Assembly (NCBI GenBank): GCA_024234575.1
Contig: JACKOB010000004.1
Coordinates: 634,865 to 698,864, forward strand
DNA: 64,000 bases
Reading direction: 5' to 3'
From: Hahellaceae bacterium
GTDB taxonomy: Bacteria; Pseudomonadota; Gammaproteobacteria; Pseudomonadales; Oleiphilaceae
Below are positions 18,475 through 27,775 of this stretch, in pieces. Within the stretch, counting starts at the first letter, position 1, and every line of letters starts with the position of its first letter. The translations under genes were made by a program, and so were the position numbers. Under the pieces are notes generated by a model, which saw only the letters and a list, made by a program, of their open reading frames with translations, made no database searches and was not told where the DNA came from.

Positions 18475-18560
18475 CTAGCGAAAACCAGACCCCGGTGTTA
18501 GGATTGTCCAATTAAATCAGTCGGATTAACAAAAGACGAAATATTTTTCTGGAGAAAAAA

Positions 18561-19682
18561 GTGACAAAAGCGGTATTGAGCGGGTCAGGATTGTTTACAC
18601 CAGCAAATGCGATCAGTAACGACGAGTTAGTCGAAGCATTTAATCAATGGGTTCGAGACACGAATACCGCTAATGCAAACGCGATTGAACGGGGCGAATG
18701 TGAACCGCTGCAAGAATCATCCAGTGCCTTCATTGAAAAAGCCTCCGGTATTAAAAGCCGTTTCGTTATCGACAAGAAGGGCATTCTCGACCCTGAAAGA
18801 ATGGCACCATTCATTGCAGAGCGGAGTGATGACGAACCAGGTATTCAGTGTGAAATGGCGATAGCAGCCGCAACGGAAGCCTTAGCGCAGGCAAAGCGAA
18901 CTGCCGCCGATGTAGATTTTGTTATTGTGGCCTGCTCCAATTTGCAGCGCGCCTATCCGGCTGTTTCTGTTGAAGTGCAAAATGCACTGGGTATAGAAGG
19001 CTTTGCCTATGATATGAACGTCGCCTGTTCGTCAGCCACGTTTGGTCTGCAAGCGGCTGTCAATGCCGTTGAAAACGGCTCAGCCCGTGCGGTACTGGTT
19101 ATTAATCCCGAAATTTGTACCGCACATTTAAATTTTAGAGACCGGGACAGCCATTTTATATTTGGTGATGCCTGTACTGCCATGTTGGTAGAGAGGGCAG
19201 ATCTCGCTGAAAAAGATAATGCTTTTGAAGTTATCGGTACGCTATTAAAAACACGATTTTCAAATAACATCCGCAATAATTTTGGTTTTCTAAACCGCTG
19301 CGACGAAAGCGGCATTGGTAATAAAGACAAACTGTTTGTGCAGCAGGGTCGAAAAGTATTTAAAGAAGTCGTGCCTATGGTTTCGCAAATGATTTCAGAA
19401 CATATTGAAACGCACGGTATAGTCGCAGAAGACATTAAAAGGCTCTGGTTACACCAGGCTAACCTTAGTATGAATCAGCTAATTGCTAAAAAAGTACTTG
19501 GCAGGGAGGCGGATGAAGCTATCGCACCGGTTATTCTTGATAAGTATGCCAACACCAGTTCGGCGGGCTCGGTTATCGCGTTTCACCAGACGAAAGCAGA
19601 TTTTAAGGCCGGGGACATCGGGATACTATGCTCTTTCGGGGCCGGCTATTCTGCCGGCTCAGTCATATTGCGCAAATTATAA
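18561..19682 (+). CDS. Beta-ketoacyl-ACP synthase III, long form
   Basis: A 373-residue thiolase-fold condensing enzyme, longer than the about 317 residues of housekeeping FabH. The KAS III triad is clear: Cys156 (MNVACSSATFG), His298 (WLHQANLSMNQLI) and Asn331 (YANTSSAGS). The N-terminus has an extra insertion (residues about 30-65). Size and insert fit the Pseudomonas PA3286-type enzymes, which condense medium-chain acyl-CoA from beta-oxidation with malonyl-ACP, rather than the acetyl-CoA-primed FabH; that assignment is inferred. The start is GTG at 18561 with GGAG 6-9 nt upstream. The 3' end overlaps the convergent thioesterase gene by 37 bp. Confidence 0.87.
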   Translation: MTKAVLSGSGLFTPANAISNDELVEAFNQWVRDTNTANANAIERGECEPLQESSSAFIEKASGIKSRFVIDKKGILDPERMAPFIAERSDDEPGIQCEMAIAAATEALAQAKRTAADVDFVIVACSNLQRAYPAVSVEVQNALGIEGFAYDMNVACSSATFGLQAAVNAVENGSARAVLVINPEICTAHLNFRDRDSHFIFGDACTAMLVERADLAEKDNAFEVIGTLLKTRFSNNIRNNFGFLNRCDESGIGNKDKLFVQQGRKVFKEVVPMVSQMISEHIETHGIVAEDIKRLWLHQANLSMNQLIAKKVLGREADEAIAPVILDKYANTSSAGSVIAFHQTKADFKAGDIGILCSFGAGYSAGSVILRKL

Positions 19683-20089
19683 CGGTTAGCTATTTCTTCA
19701 CGAATGCGGTGGTGAAGGGGAATTGATTTTTTTGATGCGTGTTCGTACCACACCACAAGCGCATCGACAGTGCAGTAAAGTTCTCCGTTGCTGGCATCAA
19801 CTATTTCATGTTGCATGGGGAGACTAGAGTTGCCTGGTGTAAGGGCATAGGTTTTAATCGTGATGTTAGTGGGGTAATTAAGTTCGCGGTGGAATGTCGC
19901 GCCTGTTTTAAGCAATATTGGTCCTTCGCCTTTGCCGTCAACAGCGAAACCAATTGAGTTAAACCAGCAGACGCGTGCTTCCTCAATATAGCGGAAGAAA
20001 ACAGTATTGTTGATATGACCATATTTATCCTGGTCACCCCACCGGGTAGCCATTGTTATTTCGGCCAGCAGTGTTTTTTTGGTATCCAT
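19646..20089 (-). CDS. Hotdog acyl-CoA thioesterase (4HBT, YbgC/FadM-like)
   Basis: A 147-residue 4HBT-family thioesterase. The N-terminal signature is RWGDQDKYGHINNTVFFRYI, with the catalytic Asp in the GDQD segment and the GHINN helix start. It hydrolyses acyl-CoA or acyl-ACP thioesters in the cytoplasm. It is encoded tail-to-tail with the KAS III gene, and their coding ends overlap by 37 bp (19646-19682), so no terminator can sit between them. Pairing of an acyl-CoA-consuming KAS III with a thioesterase suggests control of the medium-chain acyl pool. Confidence 0.85.
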   Translation of the reverse strand: MDTKKTLLAEITMATRWGDQDKYGHINNTVFFRYIEEARVCWFNSIGFAVDGKGEGPILLKTGATFHRELNYPTNITIKTYALTPGNSSLPMQHEIVDASNGELYCTVDALVVWYEHASKKSIPLHHRIREEIANRYNLRNMTEPAE

Positions 20090-20130
20090 AGTGTGCCTGA
20101 TAAGTTGTGTGTAGATTAAGACAAAGGAAC

Positions 20131-20167
20131 CTCTGATTAATCCGCCAGTGCTGGCAATTAATCAGAG
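20131..20167. repeat. Strong inverted repeat between thioesterase and mlaA
   Basis: CTCTGATTAAT (20131-20141) pairs with ATTAATCAGAG (20157-20167), and the loop itself contains GCCAG/CTGGC, giving about 16 bp of stem. No T-tract follows. It lies between two divergent genes, so it is not a needed terminator. It could be an operator, a REP-like unit or a small mobile palindrome. Confidence 0.5.
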
Positions 20168-20257
20168 ATACCAACATTATTGAAGCCTATTGATAATTAT
20201 AGGTATATTTACAGGCATCGCTGGGTAAGCGATGTTTTTCGTTAAGACTAAGGGATT

Positions 20258-20986
20258 ATGAAATATTTTTGGGTCGTCTTCGCCATTTTTTTTACACATA
20301 GCAGTGTTGTGCAGGCAATGTTAAGTGAAGGGTCACATCCTGATGATCCGTGGGAGCCATTTAACAGAAAAATGTTTGCCATCAATGACACGCTTGATGA
20401 GTACATTCTCAAGCCTGTGGCTATTGGTTATCGAAAAGTGACGCCGGACTTTGTCGACCACAGTGTCACCAATTTTTTTAAGAATATTGAAGATGTTTAT
20501 ACCGTGGGCAATTCGTTATTACAGCTAAAGCCCCATAAAGCCGCAATGCATACAGCTCGCATAATGTTTAATACAACGTTTGGGCTGGGAGGGCTGATAG
20601 ATGTTGGTACCGCCTTTCAAATCGAACGTAACCGGGAGGATCTTGGTCAAACGCTTGGATACTGGGGGGTGCCTAAAGGCCCCTACCTGGTTCTGCCGCT
20701 GATGGGGCCTTCCCTGATCAGGCACGCCACTGGAACCTTAACCGAGCAATTTGCGTTTTCTCTGCTCGCCGTTTTCGTTGCAGATAACCCTCGCTATGGG
20801 TTGATTGCCCTCAATATCATCGATAAGCGGGCAGATGTTATCCCTGCTGAGGCACTGATAATCGGCGATAAATACTCATTTGTACGTAATGCCTTCTTCC
20901 AGCTGCGTGAGTATGAAGTAAAAGATGGCGTCGTTGAGGATGCTTTCTCATCCGGTGATGACGAATCTTATCTCGAAAACTTCTGA
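20258..20986 (+). CDS. mlaA: MlaA (VacJ) family protein without a lipobox
   Basis: A 242-residue MlaA-family protein. The family core is unmistakable: DPWEPFNRKMFAINDTLDEY near the N-terminus, FFKNIEDVYTVGNSLLQ, and RNREDLGQTLGYWGVPKGPY. MlaA works with porins and MlaC-MlaBDEF to remove misplaced phospholipids from the outer leaflet of the outer membrane. E. coli MlaA is a lipoprotein. Here the signal peptide ends SSVVQA-ML with no Cys in the first 40 residues, and an in-frame stop (TAA, 20249-20251) lies just upstream of the ATG, so no longer lipidated form exists. The other mla genes are not in this window. Confidence 0.9.
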   Translation: MKYFWVVFAIFFTHSSVVQAMLSEGSHPDDPWEPFNRKMFAINDTLDEYILKPVAIGYRKVTPDFVDHSVTNFFKNIEDVYTVGNSLLQLKPHKAAMHTARIMFNTTFGLGGLIDVGTAFQIERNREDLGQTLGYWGVPKGPYLVLPLMGPSLIRHATGTLTEQFAFSLLAVFVADNPRYGLIALNIIDKRADVIPAEALIIGDKYSFVRNAFFQLREYEVKDGVVEDAFSSGDDESYLENF

Positions 20987-21136
20987 TGCTGGTCTGCAAC
21001 TGTGAACCGAGTGTTCAATCAAATCTATTTGCCTGCTGTTAACAGGTTATTCGATTTTACTTTACGACCAATCGCTAAGTGACACCCGCATACCTGGTCT
21101 ATACTTTTCTTATATCGATATATAAGGAACGTCTAA

Positions 21137-22627
21137 ATGTTGTGGAACAAACTCGCCAAACACCGCGCCCGTATGGATCAAGCCAAGAACTACGAGCAAT
21201 GGAAAGAAGCGGCATTGGAACTGGATTATCTGGAAGGAAATGTCGAATGGAAAGAGGCGTTCTCAAGCCCTTTGTACAATTACAAACTTATTTATGATCG
21301 ACTCACCGAAATACGTTCATTTCAGACACAAAAAAACAATTTCGACTTAATTCGTTCTTTAAGAGAGGGGTTGCACCACGATTTAGGTAATATGGGTGAT
21401 GCGCGGCTTTATGGGCGCAGCCATGTTGGCACAAAACATTTGATTGAAGAATATGTTAATCAGGTGTGTAGTTCTCTTAATTATGTCTGTAATACCTCAA
21501 TCCCAGAATTACCCTTAGACGACAAAATAAAATTTTTTAAAGATACCCTGCTCAGTTTTGGCAGGCCCGCATTGCTTTTAAGCGGCGGGGCAACATTGGG
21601 TATGTTCCATATAGGTGTTGTAAAAGCGCTTTGGGAGCGTGGTTTGTTGCCTAGTGTTATTGCAGGGTCAAGTGTAGGTTCGGTTATGGCCGCAATGCTG
21701 GGGACCCACAGTGATGCAGAGTTACCAAATATGCTAGACCCTGATAACCATAATTTAAATGCCTGGAAGTGGAATGGTATCCTCAAGGGTTTTGCCGGTA
21801 AGGGCTTTATGGATGCCCGACAACTAAGAGACTGTCTGCGTTCCAATATCGGCGAATTCACGTTTCAGGAAGCCTATGAAAAATCAGGAAGAAGTATCAA
21901 TATTACCGTCTCCCCCGTACACCAGCACCAAAAGCCAAGACTCTTAAGCCGATTTACTTCGCCGTATCTATTAGTCTGGAGTGGTGCGCAAGCTTCTTGT
22001 TCGGTACCGGGTATTTTCCCGCCGACCAAACTGGTAAAAAAAGACAGAGAGGGTGAGCTGGTTCCTTATATGCCGAGGCTGAGATGGATTGATGGCTCAG
22101 TTGTCGATGATTTACCCATTGAAAGATTAATGCACCTGCATGATGTGAATTTTTCGATTGTGAGTCAGACTAACCCGCATATTGTGCCCTTTATGCGCTT
22201 GAACGATATGGAAAAGAAACGATCCTTATTAAGTTTACCCAGTCGATTAATTAAGGCAGAGATTGGTTTTCATGGTAAGGCATTATTTGATGTGCTTAGA
22301 AAGACATCTTCCCCTGAATTAATGCGACAGGTATCAGGTCAGATATATACAATTCTTGCGCAAAAATACTATGGTGACGTGACCATTGCACCACACTATA
22401 CTCTGAAGCATTACGCCAATATGCTGAGTAACCCGAGTGTAGAGTTTGTTCGTGAACTAACGCTTGCAGGAGAGCGCGCGACCTGGCCAAAACTTGCCAT
22501 GATACGCACCCACGCGAAAATCAGCAGAACCCTTGAGCGATGTATGCAGCAGTTAGAGAGTCGCCGCCCACAGAACCGTCGAAGCCTCAAAGTTATTCCT
22601 ATCCAAAAGGCAAAAAATGCCTCCTAG
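21137..22627 (+). CDS. DUF3336 patatin-like phospholipase
   Basis: A 496-residue patatin-like hydrolase. The N-terminal about 140 residues match the DUF3336 helical region (WKEAALELDYLEGNVEWKEA). The patatin core has the oxyanion loop SGGATLGMFHIGV, the nucleophile elbow AGSSVGS with Ser179, and the catalytic Asp319 in IDGSVVDDLP. Relatives include yeast Tgl3-5 triacylglycerol lipases and bacterial acylhydrolases. It is predicted cytoplasmic or membrane-associated, as there is no signal peptide. A good -10-like TATACT lies at 21100-21105. It follows mlaA by 150 bp, and both genes concern phospholipid or acyl-lipid turnover. Confidence 0.88.
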   Translation: MLWNKLAKHRARMDQAKNYEQWKEAALELDYLEGNVEWKEAFSSPLYNYKLIYDRLTEIRSFQTQKNNFDLIRSLREGLHHDLGNMGDARLYGRSHVGTKHLIEEYVNQVCSSLNYVCNTSIPELPLDDKIKFFKDTLLSFGRPALLLSGGATLGMFHIGVVKALWERGLLPSVIAGSSVGSVMAAMLGTHSDAELPNMLDPDNHNLNAWKWNGILKGFAGKGFMDARQLRDCLRSNIGEFTFQEAYEKSGRSINITVSPVHQHQKPRLLSRFTSPYLLVWSGAQASCSVPGIFPPTKLVKKDREGELVPYMPRLRWIDGSVVDDLPIERLMHLHDVNFSIVSQTNPHIVPFMRLNDMEKKRSLLSLPSRLIKAEIGFHGKALFDVLRKTSSPELMRQVSGQIYTILAQKYYGDVTIAPHYTLKHYANMLSNPSVEFVRELTLAGERATWPKLAMIRTHAKISRTLERCMQQLESRRPQNRRSLKVIPIQKAKNAS

Positions 22628-22644
22628 TACGCATCGCCTTTTTT
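22605..22644 (+). terminator. Putative terminator of the patatin gene
   Basis: A compound hairpin overlaps the stop codon: AAAAGGC (22605-22611) pairs with GCCTTTT (22636-22642), with an inner ATGC/GCAT. The 3' arm runs into a T-tract. Confidence 0.55.
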
Positions 22645-22790
22645 ATCAGTAAAGGATTTGGTCCCTCAGCACATTTCGGTAAAGAAACTGATTACAACTG
22701 AGGGCTGAGCCTATATGATTACTGCAAAAAACAGGGGGTGACTCCTGCCCGTAGCTATTACTTACCAGACGGTTAAGAAACCTAAACCAG

Positions 22791-24563
22791 ATGTATCTTG
22801 AATATTTTGCGCTTAATGAATTTCCTTTTTCGATAGCGCCTGATCCCAAATATCTTTTTTTAAGTGAACGCCACAAAGAGGCGTTGGCTCATTTGCTCTA
22901 TGGCGTCCGCGGGCAGGGCGGTTTTATTTTGCTCACCGGCGAAGTTGGTACGGGCAAAACAACAGTCTGCCGTTCATTTTTAGAACAACTTCCCGAGGCA
23001 ACAGATGTTGCCTATATCGTTAATCCGAAATTATCTGCCCGAGAGTTACTGGCGGCGATTTGTGACGAATTAAAAATTGACGATAAAGTACTTAAAAATT
23101 TATGCACGGTTAAAAACTACACTGATGCTATCAATCAATATTTATTGAGTGCGCACGCTAAAGGTAGACACACGGTGCTTATTATTGATGAAGCACAAAA
23201 TCTCTCTGTTGATGTGTTAGAGCAAATACGTTTGCTCACAAACCTCGAGACATCAGAAAAAAAACTATTACAAATAGTATTGCTGGGACAGCCTGAGCTA
23301 AAAGAATTGGTTGCAAAGCCGGTTCTTCGGCAGCTTTCACAACGCATCACTGCGCGCTATCATCTCGGGCCTCTCGAGCGTTCAGAAGTTAAAGCCTATA
23401 TACGTTTGCGGTTAAATGTAGCGGGTCGCCTGGCACCTTTATTTAGTGACGCAGCCATTCAAAAAGTTTACAAATTGTCCCGCGGCATCCCCCGTTTAAT
23501 TAATCTAATTTGCGATCGAAGCCTTTTAGCAGCCTACGCTGGCGAATATTCTGAAGTAACACCAGCGTTGGTTAAATCAGCTGCCAAAGAGGCGATGGGT
23601 GAGGTGTCTGTTCAGCAGCGTCTATCACTGCCCCCCTGGGTAACGTCGGGATTGTTGCTGGGTGTTGCAGCCGGGATTACCACTGTTGTCATAGCGATGG
23701 CGCTGAAGGGGCTGTACACACCAGGGGAAAGTCTGGTGCCTGTCGATGGCAGCCAGGCCAATGTCACCGTGAAAGGTGAAGTATTGCGTCAATCTGTTGC
23801 AGAAAATACACCTTCGACCCTTGTGCAAGTAAAAAGGGATTCTGTAGAAGCACCAACACAAATACTATTGCCGGCCAACGATACTTCGTCACCTTTTGCC
23901 AGTATTTTAACGGCCAGCAGTCTGCCAGAAGATTTGCATAGCAGTCTGCTGAATCGTTGGCACATTGAAGCCACCCCGGCACAGCTAAGTTCAAAAAAGG
24001 CATTCTGCAACCTAGCCAGTACAAATGGGCTGCAATGTAACGAAATGATCGGCAGTTGGCGTCAGGTTGTCGATATTGACCACCCGGTAATTTTATCTTT
24101 GCGGTTGCCAGAATACGGGCAAAGAGACGTTTTACTGCTGAGTATTCATGGCGAAACCGCTGAACTCGCTGGGCCGCTGGAATCTGTATCCGTTCCGGTA
24201 AAATCTTTACAAGATCTTTGGTACGGAGAATTCAGATTTATTTGGAAAGTCCCCCCTTATCGATCTGAACGCATAGTGCCGGGGCAGGTAGTTGATAAAG
24301 ACAAGTGGGTAATAGGGGCAATGGATGTTATCCGTGACTATTACAAGAGCAATCATGCAAGTGTTTACGCCAAGTGGCCTCATAAAGACAACCTGGTCAA
24401 TCGCGATAACATTAAAGAGCAAGTGCGATTTTTTCAGGCTGCGCATGGTTTAACGGCAGATGGCATTGTTGGTGAAATGACCGAACTGCAAATGAGCCAC
24501 TATGTCTACAATTCCTTGCCCAGGCTAAATTTACAGGCAGACCTAAGCTCGCATGATCGATAG
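22791..24563 (+). CDS. gspA: GspA/ExeA-type AAA ATPase with peptidoglycan-binding domain
   Basis: A 590-residue protein. The cytoplasmic AAA domain starts YLEYFALNEFPFSIAPDP (the ExeA/MshM signature), with Walker A GEVGTGKTT (50-58), Walker B VLIIDEAQNLS and sensor region VLLGQPEL. A membrane segment (about 283-305) is followed by a periplasmic region ending in a PG_binding_1 domain (EQVRFFQAAHGLTADGIVGE, about 540-565). In Aeromonas and Vibrio, ExeA binds peptidoglycan and with ExeB helps the type II secretin pass and assemble. GspB follows after 15 bp, completing the pair; the rest of the type II system is elsewhere. The Shine-Dalgarno site is weak. Confidence 0.88.
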   Translation: MYLEYFALNEFPFSIAPDPKYLFLSERHKEALAHLLYGVRGQGGFILLTGEVGTGKTTVCRSFLEQLPEATDVAYIVNPKLSARELLAAICDELKIDDKVLKNLCTVKNYTDAINQYLLSAHAKGRHTVLIIDEAQNLSVDVLEQIRLLTNLETSEKKLLQIVLLGQPELKELVAKPVLRQLSQRITARYHLGPLERSEVKAYIRLRLNVAGRLAPLFSDAAIQKVYKLSRGIPRLINLICDRSLLAAYAGEYSEVTPALVKSAAKEAMGEVSVQQRLSLPPWVTSGLLLGVAAGITTVVIAMALKGLYTPGESLVPVDGSQANVTVKGEVLRQSVAENTPSTLVQVKRDSVEAPTQILLPANDTSSPFASILTASSLPEDLHSSLLNRWHIEATPAQLSSKKAFCNLASTNGLQCNEMIGSWRQVVDIDHPVILSLRLPEYGQRDVLLLSIHGETAELAGPLESVSVPVKSLQDLWYGEFRFIWKVPPYRSERIVPGQVVDKDKWVIGAMDVIRDYYKSNHASVYAKWPHKDNLVNRDNIKEQVRFFQAAHGLTADGIVGEMTELQMSHYVYNSLPRLNLQADLSSHDR

Positions 24564-24578
24564 AAGAGTTATAAGACC

Positions 24579-25535
24579 ATGAGCCATATTCTTGATGCAT
24601 TGAAAAAGTCGGAATTAGAGAGATCTCGTGGTGCTGCGCCTGAGTTTTCAGCCGCGCAAATGATGATTACACAGAAACGCCGAAAGACACCTGTCTGGGT
24701 TTATTTTTTGGCAGTGCTTCTGGTTGCAAACATTTTGTTTATCTCATCATCCTACTGGCAGACACAACCAGCGAAAGACAGCTCGTTGCCTGTGCTTTCT
24801 TTACCCGTTGATAATGAGACCAGCAATCCAATAGATAGTTACGCGGCCAGAATACCGCAAGCGTCGAAGCCGGATGATTACCAGCAAAACAACCCAAAGG
24901 TGGATGGCCTTTCTGCCGTCGATGCCGGATTGACGGACTCACAGATGAAGTTGGCACCAGAATACAGCCCGTCAATCACAGATAACACCAGTATGCCAGC
25001 TGATACTTATGGCCAATCACAAGACGACTTTATTCGTATCGATCCTCGGCCTAAATCAGTTACAAATGCAACCAACGTTACTCCTGAAAAAGCGCCATCT
25101 GGCAGCGCATCTGGCATGGCCGTACCTGCTGCACCGCCACCTTTAGTAGGCCAACGGCCGGCAAGTGCTTTGGCAGAGACCGCCATTGATCCCGATTCTG
25201 TGTCAGCTCAACCTCAAAGACAGACAGTAGCCACAGCACCCGCAGAAACCAGGGCTCCCGCAGCGAAAGTCCGTGACGAAGCCACTGACATACCTTATTT
25301 GTACGATATGGATAAATCATTTCAACAGACGATTCCAAGCCTGGTGTTTAATAGCCATATCTACTCTTCAGATCCTAATCGTCGAAGAATTATGATTAAT
25401 GATCAGTATCTTAAAATAGGCCAAACCGTCAGTGGGCTAACTGTAGAAGACGTAACCCAAGAGGGCGTCGTCCTGCGCAAAGATAATGTGTCATTCAGGC
25501 TATCCGTGATTCGCAATTGGGCTTTCGGTAAATAA
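24579..25535 (+). CDS. gspB: General secretion pathway protein GspB (ExeB)
   Basis: A 318-residue inner-membrane protein. The N-terminus MSHILDALKKSELERSRG is the standard GspB opening, then a membrane segment (about 39-58), a long low-complexity Pro/Ala/Ser linker (about 60-240) and the C-terminal T2SSB domain (SLVFNSHIYSSDPNRRRIMI followed by VEDVTQEGVVL). With GspA it aids secretin insertion through peptidoglycan. Its stop overlaps the ATG of the following helicase gene by one base, so gspA-gspB-dinG form one transcription unit. Confidence 0.9.
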   Translation: MSHILDALKKSELERSRGAAPEFSAAQMMITQKRRKTPVWVYFLAVLLVANILFISSSYWQTQPAKDSSLPVLSLPVDNETSNPIDSYAARIPQASKPDDYQQNNPKVDGLSAVDAGLTDSQMKLAPEYSPSITDNTSMPADTYGQSQDDFIRIDPRPKSVTNATNVTPEKAPSGSASGMAVPAAPPPLVGQRPASALAETAIDPDSVSAQPQRQTVATAPAETRAPAAKVRDEATDIPYLYDMDKSFQQTIPSLVFNSHIYSSDPNRRRIMINDQYLKIGQTVSGLTVEDVTQEGVVLRKDNVSFRLSVIRNWAFGK

Positions 25536-27775
25536 TGATCCCTGAGAACGTAAAGCAGTCAATTCAAGGCTCCTATAAACAATTTTTAAGTAAAAAAAGC
25601 TTGCAGGCCAGACATGCGCAAAAGCAGATGATAGCGGACATTGCTAATTATTTGTTCTCACTGTCTATTGGCGCTGATGGTAATCGCTCATCTACTGAAA
25701 AACTGTGTGTGATAGAAGCTGGCACCGGAACCGGTAAAACTCTGGCTTATCTCGCGGCGGGAATTCCCGTGGCGCAAGCTTTGGGAAAAAAACTAATACT
25801 CTCCACCGCCACGGTGACCTTACAAGAACAGTTGGTTAATAAGGATTTGCCGGATTTTCGCGACAATTCTGGATTAGGCTTCAGTTTTACCTTGGCGAAA
25901 GGGCGTGGCAGATACCTGTGTATTGCACGTCTAGAGCAGTTAATGGCGAATACAGACCATAATGGTGACTTATTTGCTGGTATGTCGACAAAGCCGGTAA
26001 CGGAAAAGATTGACGCTGAAACACTTAAAACACTGTTTGATGACTATGCATCGATGCGCTGGAATGGCGAATTTGATGCACTGACACAACCTGTGCCAAT
26101 GGAAACCTGGTCTCAACTGACGGCTGACAATCGTTCCTGTACGAGCCGTGCCTGCGCCCATTTTAATCATTGCCCCTATTATGACGCCCGAGATCGATGG
26201 GACAGTGTTGATGTTTTGGTTTGTAACCATGATTTGGTTCTAGCTGATTTGGCGTTGGGTGGTGGGGTCATCCTGCCGGTTACTGAAGACTGCATATTTG
26301 TTTTTGATGAGGCGCACCACCTGGCAGATAAAGCGCTCAATCATTTCTCTTTTAATACGCAACTGCAATCTAGCCGGCAATGGTTGAAGCAGATGACTAA
26401 ATCTTATGCCGACTTGTTACCGCACTTAGCGACTTCTGCCGGGTGGAAAGCTGTTATTGACGAAGTGGCCAGTGTTTCTAGAGAAACCGATGTGTTACTG
26501 GCGCAGATTTACGAATACTTCTTTAGTGAGCTGGACTGGGATGCAGAAGATAAAAAGTCACACGAGAGAAAAGACGCAGCAGAAACATATCGCTTTAAAA
26601 ATGGCGAGGTAGATGAAGCCGCCTGTGAGGTCGGTCGTGACTTACAGCACCATTTTGCGGCGATGACACGCAACACTGAAAAGCTGTTTACCGAGATTAA
26701 AAAGGGATTATCGGATGAAAAAAACACCGGTGATTCCGGTCTTAATAAAGAAGAGTGTGAGCAGTGGTACCCCGTCGTCGGACAAATATTGAATCGTTGT
26801 GAAAATCAAAGTCAGCTTTGGAAGCTGTTTTCTACACAAACTGAAGGAAACGCCAGGCCTTTAGCGAAGTGGTTAAAGAAGCTCGAACACAATGATTTCG
26901 TTGATTTAAGTGTATCTTGTAGCCCCCTGGTTGCAGACAATATTCTAACAAATGGTATTTGGAAGCGTGCTTTTGGCGTTGTGTTGACGTCCGCGACGCT
27001 CTCTTCCGGGGAGTCTTTTGAATCGTTCAAGTTTAAGAATGGTATCCCCGAAAATAGTCAGTTTTCTATGTTGAAAAGTCCGTTTAACTACGCTGAAAAT
27101 GCGTTACTCAGAATTCCTGAAAATTTCCCCGACCCATCCAAGCAGGATAAGCACACCGAGGCCGTAGCTGGTTACATTTCGCAATTACTGGATAGTGCCA
27201 TCACAGAAAAAGCATTGGGTAACACTGATGAAGCTGTTAAAAGCACGGAAAATACCCAGGCCTTAGCGCAAAAACATCGTACATTCCTGGCGCTTTTTAG
27301 TTCACGGCAGCAGATGAATGATGTGTATTTTGCGTTAGAGCATCGATTAAGAAACTACGTCATCAGGCAAGACGACGTCAGCCGTACAGAGGCAATTATT
27401 CAACATAAACAAAAATCTGATAGCCAGTCCATTAGTATTCTATTCGGGCTTGCCAGTTTTGCAGAAGGCTTAGATTTGCCTGGGGATTATTTAACCCACG
27501 TTATCATTGCCAAAATTCCGTTTTCCGTGCCTGATGATCCTTTAGATGCAGCGCTGTCAGAGTGGATAGAAGAGAGGGGAGGCAATTCGTTTCTTGAAGT
27601 ATCATTGCCTTCGGCGGCGGTGCGCCTTAAACAGGCCTGCGGGCGGTTGATTCGTAACGAAACAGATCGAGGTGTTGTCTCATTGTTGGACTCACGAGTG
27701 CTTAGCAGAAGATACGGTCAATACTTTCTCAAATCATTGCCACCTTTCAGGATTAGCTACGAGGCTTACGAATAA
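25535..27775 (+). CDS. dinG: DinG-family ATP-dependent DNA helicase
   Basis: A 746-residue XPD/DinG-like superfamily 2 helicase. Walker A EAGTGTGKT is at 61-69 and the DEAH box at 258-261 (VFDEAHH). The four cysteines expected to bind the 4Fe-4S cluster are visible as Cys130 (GRYLCIAR), Cys202, Cys207 and Cys213 (RSCTSRACAHFNHC). Motif VI is KQACGRLIRNETDRG. DinG unwinds 5'-3' DNA, R-loops and G-quadruplexes. It is translationally coupled to gspB, which is unusual for a repair helicase. No terminator is obvious after it. Confidence 0.92.
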   Translation: MIPENVKQSIQGSYKQFLSKKSLQARHAQKQMIADIANYLFSLSIGADGNRSSTEKLCVIEAGTGTGKTLAYLAAGIPVAQALGKKLILSTATVTLQEQLVNKDLPDFRDNSGLGFSFTLAKGRGRYLCIARLEQLMANTDHNGDLFAGMSTKPVTEKIDAETLKTLFDDYASMRWNGEFDALTQPVPMETWSQLTADNRSCTSRACAHFNHCPYYDARDRWDSVDVLVCNHDLVLADLALGGGVILPVTEDCIFVFDEAHHLADKALNHFSFNTQLQSSRQWLKQMTKSYADLLPHLATSAGWKAVIDEVASVSRETDVLLAQIYEYFFSELDWDAEDKKSHERKDAAETYRFKNGEVDEAACEVGRDLQHHFAAMTRNTEKLFTEIKKGLSDEKNTGDSGLNKEECEQWYPVVGQILNRCENQSQLWKLFSTQTEGNARPLAKWLKKLEHNDFVDLSVSCSPLVADNILTNGIWKRAFGVVLTSATLSSGESFESFKFKNGIPENSQFSMLKSPFNYAENALLRIPENFPDPSKQDKHTEAVAGYISQLLDSAITEKALGNTDEAVKSTENTQALAQKHRTFLALFSSRQQMNDVYFALEHRLRNYVIRQDDVSRTEAIIQHKQKSDSQSISILFGLASFAEGLDLPGDYLTHVIIAKIPFSVPDDPLDAALSEWIEERGGNSFLEVSLPSAAVRLKQACGRLIRNETDRGVVSLLDSRVLSRRYGQYFLKSLPPFRISYEAYE

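Noticed and set aside
19007..19435. Minus-strand frame of 142 codons inside the KAS III gene
   Set aside because: It lies over the catalytic Cys and His coding region of a complete enzyme; no independent signals.
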